This document shows positions 58,606 to 64,000 of a stretch of 64,000 nt of DNA, one piece after another; positions within the stretch are counted from its first letter, which is position 1; every line of letters begins with the position of its first letter. Position numbers and translations under genes: made by a program. Source of the DNA: Bacteroidota bacterium (lineage in GTDB: Bacteria > Bacteroidota > Bacteroidia > Chitinophagales > Chitinophagaceae). The stretch lies in contig VGFT01000001.1 of NCBI GenBank assembly GCA_016868775.1, forward strand, positions 248,001-312,000, in the 5' to 3' direction. The notes beneath the pieces were generated by a model. That model did not search any database. It saw only the letters and a list, made by a program, of their open reading frames with translations, and was not told the DNA's origin.

Positions 58606-60564
58606 CTCCTGTAGGGAATGGGCCAAACGTGACTTGGCCAAAAACTGCTGTTCCAGCTCAATACTAAAGGGAACGGGTGTATCCAGCGAAGCGCAACGCA
58701 TGACGGGCGCATCGAGATATTGAAAACAATGCTGCCCGATCCAAGCACTGATCTCGCCGCCAATACCGCCGATCAACGTATCCTCGTGTAAGATCAAAAT
58801 GCGACCGGTCCGCTTGACGGATTCGCGTATGGCCTCATAGTCCAGCGGCAACAAGGTGCGCAAGTCGAGAATGTCAATGGAAAGATTAGGATTCGATTGC
58901 GCATACTCCAAGGCCCAGTGCACGCCACTGCCATAAGTGATGATGGAAATCTCTTCTCCCTCTTGAACCACCCGGGCTTTGCCGATCTCGATGGAGTAGT
59001 ATTCACTTGGTACAGGGCCGCTAATGGAACGATACAAGGCTTTGTGCTCAAAGAACATCACCGGATTGGGATCGTTGATGGCAGCGATCAATAATCCTTT
59101 GGCATCGGCCGGGGTACTCGGATAAACGACTTTTAGTCCAGGTGTATGTACAAACCACGCCTCGTTATTTTGAGAATGAAAGGGCCCTGCTCCCACGCCA
59201 CCGCCGGTGGGCATACGGATCACCACATCGGCGCTTTGTCCCCACCGGTAATGGATCTTCGCCAAATTATTGATGATCTGATTGAATCCCACCGTCACAA
59301 AATCGGCGAACTGCATTTCCATCATGCTCTTGAATCCTTCGAGTGACAATCCCAACGCCGCCCCCACGATCGCACTCTCACACAAGGGCGTATTGCGCAC
59401 CCGCTCCTTTCCAAACTTTTGAACAAACCCCTCCGTGATCTTAAAGGCGCCCCCATACTCGGCAATATCCTGCCCCATCAACACCAAATTCGAATGCCGC
59501 TCCATACTCTGCTCCAACCCCGCCTTTATCGCATCAATCATCCGCAACTCCGAACCCCCAAACTCTCCAAACTGGCCAAACTGCGTTTTCGCGTAGACAT
59601 CATCCACTTCCGCAGCCTCCTCCCCGAAAACGCCACTTGTTTGAAACCCAACCGTCAACTCCGCCTCAATCTTATCCTTGCATTCCTGCCGAATCTCCGC
59701 CACCTTCATCTCGGTGAGCACACCGGTCTCAATCAACCAGCGCTGAAAATTTTTCACCGGATCTTTTTGCTCCCACTCCTCAAAAAGATGCGAAGGCACA
59801 TATTTGGTGCCGCTGGCCTCCTCGTGTCCGCGCATGCGAAACGTCATGCATTCAATCAAATAGGGTTTTTGTTCCCGAATGCAATACTCCCGCACTCCTT
59901 TGATCGTATCATAAACGGTCATCAAATTGTTTCCGTCGATCTGTACCCCCTCCATGCCATAGCCCTTGGCTTTGTCGACCAGCGATGTACACCGATACTG
60001 TTCATTCACCGGGGTGCTGAGTCCATAACCATTGTTCTCAATGATGAAAATGACAGGAAGGTCCCATACCGCCGCTACGTTCAACGCTTCATGAAAATCT
60101 CCTTCACTGGTTCCTCCATCGCCCGTAAACGCCAGTGATACTTTATTTTCCTTTCGCAACTTGTGGGCCAATGCCACCCCATCGGCTATGGCCAGCTGCG
60201 GACCCAGGTGAGAGATCATTCCACAGATATGATGCGCCTGCGTACCGAAATGAAAACTGCGTTCACGCCCTTTTGAATAGCCCGTGGGCAATCCCTGCCA
60301 CTGCATGAATAGTTTGCTCAAGGGCATGTCACGTGTAGTGAAAACCCCCAGATTCCGGTGCAAGGGCATGATCCATTCATCCTGCTCCAGTGCCAGTGTG
60401 GCCCCCACTGAAATGGCTTCCTGCCCAATGCCACTGAACCACTTGGAGATTTTTCCCTGCCGTAGCAATACCAACATCTTCTCCTCGATCATCCGCGGCC
60501 ATAAGATGGCTCGGTAAAACCGGATCAGCTCCTCGTTGGTATGTTGCTTGCGATCGAATTGCAT
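58591..60564 (-). CDS. Fused alpha/beta 2-oxoacid dehydrogenase E1 component
   Basis: 657 residues: the E1 alpha and beta chains, separate in most bacteria, are joined as is common in Bacteroidota. The alpha half has SFHFGTQAHHICGMISHLGP and the ThDP motif GDGGTSEGDFHEALNVAAVW followed by ENNGYGLST. The beta half from about residue 330 shows GQDIAEYGGAFKITEGF, NTPLCESAIVGAALG and MPTGGGVGAGPFHSQNNEAW. It decarboxylates a branched-chain 2-oxoacid or pyruvate and passes the acyl group to E2, which is not encoded nearby. I start at the ATG at 60564, 4 nt after a TATCTTCG near-match to the promoter box. It overlaps the D-aminoacylase end by 15 bases. Confidence 0.93.
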   Translation of the reverse strand: MQFDRKQHTNEELIRFYRAILWPRMIEEKMLVLLRQGKISKWFSGIGQEAISVGATLALEQDEWIMPLHRNLGVFTTRDMPLSKLFMQWQGLPTGYSKGRERSFHFGTQAHHICGMISHLGPQLAIADGVALAHKLRKENKVSLAFTGDGGTSEGDFHEALNVAAVWDLPVIFIIENNGYGLSTPVNEQYRCTSLVDKAKGYGMEGVQIDGNNLMTVYDTIKGVREYCIREQKPYLIECMTFRMRGHEEASGTKYVPSHLFEEWEQKDPVKNFQRWLIETGVLTEMKVAEIRQECKDKIEAELTVGFQTSGVFGEEAAEVDDVYAKTQFGQFGEFGGSELRMIDAIKAGLEQSMERHSNLVLMGQDIAEYGGAFKITEGFVQKFGKERVRNTPLCESAIVGAALGLSLEGFKSMMEMQFADFVTVGFNQIINNLAKIHYRWGQSADVVIRMPTGGGVGAGPFHSQNNEAWFVHTPGLKVVYPSTPADAKGLLIAAINDPNPVMFFEHKALYRSISGPVPSEYYSIEIGKARVVQEGEEISIITYGSGVHWALEYAQSNPNLSIDILDLRTLLPLDYEAIRESVKRTGRILILHEDTLIGGIGGEISAWIGQHCFQYLDAPVMRCASLDTPVPFSIELEQQFLAKSRLAHSLQELLNY

Positions 60565-60568
60565 GATG

Positions 60569-60576
60569 CGAAGATA
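60569..60576 (-). promoter_or_regulatory. Promoter-like box (TATCTTCG) in front of the E1 gene
   Basis: TATCTTCG differs from TAnnTTTG at one base and ends 4 nt before the ATG at 60564, the same spacing as at ctaA and korB. Immediately upstream lies the TTTAGGG-type repeat. Confidence 0.3.
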
Positions 60577-60580
60577 GAGC

Positions 60581-60610
60581 AACCCTTAGGGTTCAGGGTT
60601 TAGGGTTTAG
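60581..60610. repeat. Telomere-like TTTAGGG repeat, second copy
   Basis: The palindrome-like word AACCCTTAGGGTT (60581-60593) is followed by CAGGGTTTAGGGTTTAG (60594-60610). The latter 17-mer is identical to 7559-7575. It lies in the 71-base gap between the E1 start and the end of the M16 gene, again adjacent to a promoter-like box. Confidence 0.7.
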
Positions 60611-60635
60611 TTTCTATTAACATGGAATCCTTCCA

Positions 60636-61913
60636 TTAAATTACGATCAATTCATAGAAGTCTTCCTCGCGCAGATATTGTTGGGCTAAATGACGAAGCT
60701 GAGCAGGTGTAATAGATTTGATGGTTCGGATGGTTTGATAAAAATATTCATCGGTGCATCCGTGCAAGATCAGGTTCTTCCATCGACCAATGATTTGAAA
60801 CGGTCCATCCAGATCCTCCAACAACGACCCCATCAGGTAATTTTTCACGAGCGACAACTCATCGTCGTCCACCAGCTCTTCCCGAAGGATCTGCATTTCT
60901 TTGTATACTTCCTGAATGGTTGCCTCGCAAACATCCTTGCCTGCCTCGATGCTGATCATCCAGCCCGAAGCCTGCATCAAATTCATCAGGTAACTGTGTA
61001 TGCCGTAGGTATAACCCTTGTCCTCTCGAATATTACTCATCAACCTCGAACCGAAAAAGCCTCCGAAAAGCGTATTCAAGATCACCGAGGGCTGAAAATC
61101 GGGATGCGAGCGGTTCGGAAAAGGCCTTACCAATCTGATCGCACCCTGAACCCCGGCAGGATCGTTCTGAATCCTATATTTTTTTTGCTCCGCCGGATGA
61201 AACGCGTGCAGCGGACGAGCCACTTTCTGATTTGGCAGGTCGCCAAAATGCTTTTCCAACTCCTCCCGAAAATTTGAAGGCAGCCGACCCGCCACAAACA
61301 ACATGAACTCCCCGTTCCTATAATAGCGGTCGTAAAACCGCAACAGCTGATCGGTCGTCAGCGCATCAAAATCTTCTGCCTTTGTATACCTGCCATACGG
61401 ATGATCGGCGCCGAATAAATAGGCATCGATCAAACGCCCGGCCACAAAATCAGATTTTTTCAAATTGACCGACAAGCGCTGCTTCATGTTCTGCACGTAG
61501 ATCGACAACTCCTCTTCCGGCATGATGGAATCCACGATCAACTCCCGAACCACGGGCAGCAAGGTGGCAATGTGCTTCGACAATCCATGCAGCGAGATCG
61601 TAGCCGTTTCATTGAAACAGCTTCGCTGCAAAAAAGCTCCGTGATATTCAAAAAACTCATTGATCTGAAACGCTGTGCGCCGGGTGGTTCCATTTCGCAA
61701 CAAGAAATTCGCCGTAGCCGCCTCCAGATTGGCCGTTTCATAACTGTTGCCCGACCAAAAAACCCACTCCACCGACATCACCTCTTCCGCCCCGCCAGTA
61801 AACGCGTATACGGGCACCCCATTACGTAAGGTAAAGGCCTCCACCTTCGGCAAGGTCAATTCAAAATCGACCGCATCCACGATCGAAGGGGGCAGGGTAC
61901 GGTTGAGGCTCAT
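60636..61913 (-). CDS. M16-family peptidase, non-catalytic subunit
   Basis: 425 residues of the M16 (insulinase/mitochondrial processing peptidase) fold without a signal peptide. The zinc motif HxxEH is absent; the matching region reads ETANLEAATANFLLRNGT. The C-terminal Arg/Tyr-type block is kept (LFGGFFGSRLMSNIREDKGYTYG), as in the inactive partner of bacterial M16B pairs, where it helps bind substrate. It overlaps the catalytic gene by 4 bases (ATGA), so the two are made in equal amounts and probably form a heterodimer. Confidence 0.9.
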   Translation of the reverse strand: MSLNRTLPPSIVDAVDFELTLPKVEAFTLRNGVPVYAFTGGAEEVMSVEWVFWSGNSYETANLEAATANFLLRNGTTRRTAFQINEFFEYHGAFLQRSCFNETATISLHGLSKHIATLLPVVRELIVDSIMPEEELSIYVQNMKQRLSVNLKKSDFVAGRLIDAYLFGADHPYGRYTKAEDFDALTTDQLLRFYDRYYRNGEFMLFVAGRLPSNFREELEKHFGDLPNQKVARPLHAFHPAEQKKYRIQNDPAGVQGAIRLVRPFPNRSHPDFQPSVILNTLFGGFFGSRLMSNIREDKGYTYGIHSYLMNLMQASGWMISIEAGKDVCEATIQEVYKEMQILREELVDDDELSLVKNYLMGSLLEDLDGPFQIIGRWKNLILHGCTDEYFYQTIRTIKSITPAQLRHLAQQYLREEDFYELIVI

Positions 61914-63157
61914 GCAGAAACGGCTTTGGCACGGTAATACAAAACATTGGCGTTCGAAGAACGAAATACATTTTTGGCCTGATCCAGCAACTCCGGTACC
62001 GTAACGGCCGCATATCGACCAAACTCCGTATTCATTAGCTGCGCATCCCCCAGCAACTCATAATAAGCCAAACTGTTCGCGCGGTTCATCAAGCTCATAT
62101 CCTCAAAGGCGATCATGCTCTCCGTCTTGTTCTTCACTTTTTGCAATTCCGCCTCGGTCACTCCTTCATTCAAGATCCGATCCACCTCCTTTTGAACCGC
62201 CGCCTCGGCCACTTCCAACTGCACACCGGCGACCAACTTCCCTTCAATGGTCAATAAGCCACGATCGGTCGACCCAAAATGATAACACTCCACATTGCTA
62301 AATAATTGCTGCTCCTTCACCAACGACTGATGCAACCGAGCCGAGGCACCACTGCCCAAGATATCCGTGAGCATATCCACCGCCTGATAACCGGCCTCCA
62401 TACGCGCCGGCATATGCCAACACATATATAAGGCATCCAAGGGCACATCGGCGGAACGCTCGAGCCGACGCCCCGCGGTCTGCTCCGGCTCAACCGGTAA
62501 CCGTCGATCATATTTAACCCCGGAGGGAATATCTCCAAACCATTTCTCGGCCAGTCGGCGGATTTCGTCGGTTTTCACCGGACCAGCCACGACCAAAATG
62601 GCGTTGGACGGACAATAATGCTTCTTAAAAAACGCCTTCACATCCGACAAGGTGGCCTCCTCAATATGCTTCAATTCTTTACCAATGGTCATCCACCGAT
62701 ACGGATGCGTGGTGTAGGCCAACGCCCGAAGGGTATGCCCAACATCGCCGTAGGGCTTGTTGAGATAATGCTCTTTGAATTCCTCACACACCACCTTTCG
62801 TTGCACATCGAGACTTTTTTCGCTGAACGCCAACGACAACATCCGATCGCTCTCCAGCCAAAACGCCGTCTCCAAATTGATCGCCGGCAAACTGATGTAA
62901 TAGTTGGTCAGATCATTGGTGGTATACGCATTGTTTTCCCCCCCGGCCCGCTGCAAGGGCTCATCGTACTCCGGAATGTTCACCGAACCGCCAAACATCA
63001 AATGCTCGAACAAATGAGCAAAGCCAGTGCGATCCGGGTCTTCGTCCCGCGCCCCCACATCGTACATCACGTTCAACACCGCATTGGGCGTAGTAAAATC
63101 GGGATGAACGATCACGCGCAAACCGTTCAGCAATTGAAAACGTTCAAAGGAGATCAT
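61910..63157 (-). CDS. M16-family zinc metallopeptidase, catalytic subunit
   Basis: 415 residues. The inverted zinc motif is TGFAHLFEHLMFGG with His48, Glu51 and His52, and the downstream Glu lies in the KVVCEEFKEHYLN region. It cleaves short peptides inside the cavity formed with its partner. There is no signal peptide; I start at the ATG at 63157 (MISFERFQLLNGLRVI). A TAGTTTTG promoter box lies 12 nt upstream, overlapping the stop codon of the aspartyl protease gene. Confidence 0.93.
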   Translation of the reverse strand: MISFERFQLLNGLRVIVHPDFTTPNAVLNVMYDVGARDEDPDRTGFAHLFEHLMFGGSVNIPEYDEPLQRAGGENNAYTTNDLTNYYISLPAINLETAFWLESDRMLSLAFSEKSLDVQRKVVCEEFKEHYLNKPYGDVGHTLRALAYTTHPYRWMTIGKELKHIEEATLSDVKAFFKKHYCPSNAILVVAGPVKTDEIRRLAEKWFGDIPSGVKYDRRLPVEPEQTAGRRLERSADVPLDALYMCWHMPARMEAGYQAVDMLTDILGSGASARLHQSLVKEQQLFSNVECYHFGSTDRGLLTIEGKLVAGVQLEVAEAAVQKEVDRILNEGVTEAELQKVKNKTESMIAFEDMSLMNRANSLAYYELLGDAQLMNTEFGRYAAVTVPELLDQAKNVFRSSNANVLYYRAKAVSA

Positions 63158-63169
63158 GGCAATGAACCG

Positions 63170-63177
63170 CAAAACTA
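63170..63177 (-). promoter_or_regulatory. Bacteroidota -7 box (TAGTTTTG) overlapping a stop codon
   Basis: TAGTTTTG matches TAnnTTTG and lies 12 nt before the M16 ATG at 63157. Its first three bases are the TAG stop codon of the upstream aspartyl protease gene. Confidence 0.35.
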
Positions 63178-64000
63178 CCGAATGCGAAGCACCCGGAACT
63201 CGAGTTCACCAATCTTTTCGTCGCGCCGGTAAATGATGCGCACCCGCTCCCCCGCTTTTTGAAGCTGGATCTTGTAATCGTTGAGCACGCCATTGAAGCT
63301 TTTGTTGACAGCGATCACCTCATCCCCCTCCAGCAATCCGGCCGCTGCCGCCGGAGAACCAGGTGCCAAATACCCTACCCGAATCTTGTTGCCCACCAAA
63401 TAGAGCTCCACCCCGGAATACGAATAGTCAAAAGCATCTCCCAGAAATCGATTGGGCGTAAGATGCATCTCCTGCTGGGGATAATTGACCACCACCTGGA
63501 AACGACGCAAAATGTCGTTGCCAATCAAGCCCGCCCACTCCGGATAATTGGTGACATTGTAATCGTCGTTGAAAATATTGATGGGTACCTTCCGAAATCG
63601 ATAGGGACCGATCCGAAACTGACGCAGAGTAGTCAACTCCATTTCAATGCGCCCCCCAACGCCCTCGCCCGATTTGATCCAACGCTTTCGACTGCCATCC
63701 AATACCCCCGAAGACTTTACATAGCGGCTCGAAAACAACACATTCAACCCCGCCCCCAAATCCACTAAAAAATTGGGCTTATCCGTACCCAGATCCTGCA
63801 CCTCGGCCGGGTGACTCGGAAGCTTATCCATCGTCAACTTCATCGTATATCCACGCTTGGGATAACCGACCGACCCGGGCGCAAACCAATCCATCTGCAT
63901 TTCCTCGTTGTCAATACAAACCACATACCGACTCAATAAAGAATATCCAATAATGCCGTCGATCCGAATCCCATAAACAGAAGTCAACACCGAATAATCA
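63175..64000 (-). CDS. Retropepsin-like aspartyl protease with C-terminal PDZ domain, N-terminus cut
   Basis: The gene runs off the right edge; about 275 C-terminal codons are seen. The pattern IRIDGIIGYSLLSRYVVCID is the end of a first retropepsin-like domain. PNFLVDLGAGLNVLFSSRYV is the active-site-like strand of a second, reading DLGA instead of the common DTGA. GLIGNDILRRFQVVVNYPQQEMHL closes that domain. The C-terminal PDZ domain reads KIRVGYLAPGSPAAAAGLLEGDEVIAVN. The double aspartyl/PDZ arrangement is common in Bacteroidota exported proteins. Its target is unknown. It lies 17 bases upstream of the M16 gene. Confidence 0.85.
   Translation of the reverse strand, partial: DYSVLTSVYGIRIDGIIGYSLLSRYVVCIDNEEMQMDWFAPGSVGYPKRGYTMKLTMDKLPSHPAEVQDLGTDKPNFLVDLGAGLNVLFSSRYVKSSGVLDGSRKRWIKSGEGVGGRIEMELTTLRQFRIGPYRFRKVPINIFNDDYNVTNYPEWAGLIGNDILRRFQVVVNYPQQEMHLTPNRFLGDAFDYSYSGVELYLVGNKIRVGYLAPGSPAAAAGLLEGDEVIAVNKSFNGVLNDYKIQLQKAGERVRIIYRRDEKIGELEFRVLRIR

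Overview
The window looks like a chromosomal segment of a Bacteroidota bacterium, most likely from the Chitinophagaceae. The evidence is a SusC/SusD pair, Bacteroidota-type promoter boxes (TAnnTTTG), small families typical of the phylum (DUF3078, DUF5522, DUF6787), a fused alpha/beta 2-oxoacid dehydrogenase E1, and an alternative complex III operon joined to an aa3 oxidase operon. Base composition looks close to half GC, except for a clearly AT-rich patch at about 26.6-27.2 kb. Genes are packed tightly. No gene-free stretch exceeds 300 bases; the longest are 55092-55332, 27015-27245 and 37933-38098. I saw no tRNA, rRNA or CRISPR array.

Layout. (1) 1-7.5 kb, housekeeping and energy: the start of a heme A synthase gene, ribonuclease HII, a threonylcarbamoyl-AMP synthase-type protein, an orphan KorB subunit, a secreted S9 peptidase with a small diheme cytochrome c, and a VLCAD-type acyl-CoA dehydrogenase. 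(2) 7.6-13.4 kb, envelope: a membrane glycosyltransferase, an orphan OppC-type permease and a leftward Wzx-Wzz-Wzy mini-cluster. (3) 13.4-15.6 kb: a DUF3078 protein, TrmB, DUF5522 and a cysteine-less alkyltransferase-like protein. (4) 15.6-39.3 kb, a large glycan-utilisation locus. One leftward operon encodes an AmpG-like MFS transporter, SGNH hydrolase, DUF4434 protein, GHL10 glycosidase and NAGPA-type phosphodiester glycosidase. A divergent operon encodes a second GHL10, GH92 and GH20. A further leftward operon encodes AGE epimerase, FAD oxidoreductase, SusC, SusD and a DUF5009 acetyltransferase-like protein, with a divergent ROK regulator. An integrase pseudogene and a cassette-like AT-rich gene lie between the two halves. 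(5) 39.3-55.1 kb, a leftward respiratory operon: actABCDEF, ctaC, ctaD, ctaB, two ctaE genes, ctaF, sco and DUF420. (6) 55.3-64 kb: DUF6787, purN, a secreted carboxypeptidase-regulatory-like protein, a D-aminoacylase, fused E1, an M16 peptidase pair and an aspartyl protease/PDZ protein cut by the window end.

How the genes work together. In region 4 the predicted extracellular or periplasmic enzymes would strip phosphodiester caps, esters, alpha-mannose and beta-N-acetylhexosamine. SusCD would import oligosaccharides, the MFS protein would import small products, and AGE epimerase would handle N-acetyl sugars inside the cell under ROK control. The MFS-led and AGE-led operons carry the same unusual sequence directly in front of their start codons, although they lie 17 kb apart. 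This is direct evidence that the two halves form one regulon. In region 5 the genes describe a complete quinol-to-oxygen branch: ACIII passes electrons through its cytochromes to the CuA site of an aa3 oxidase, and assembly factors are encoded in the same operon.

The best candidates for something new are the shared leader element, the composition of the glycan locus, and the hairpin plus AT-rich gene next to the broken integrase. Predictions rest on motif recognition only; no searches were run.
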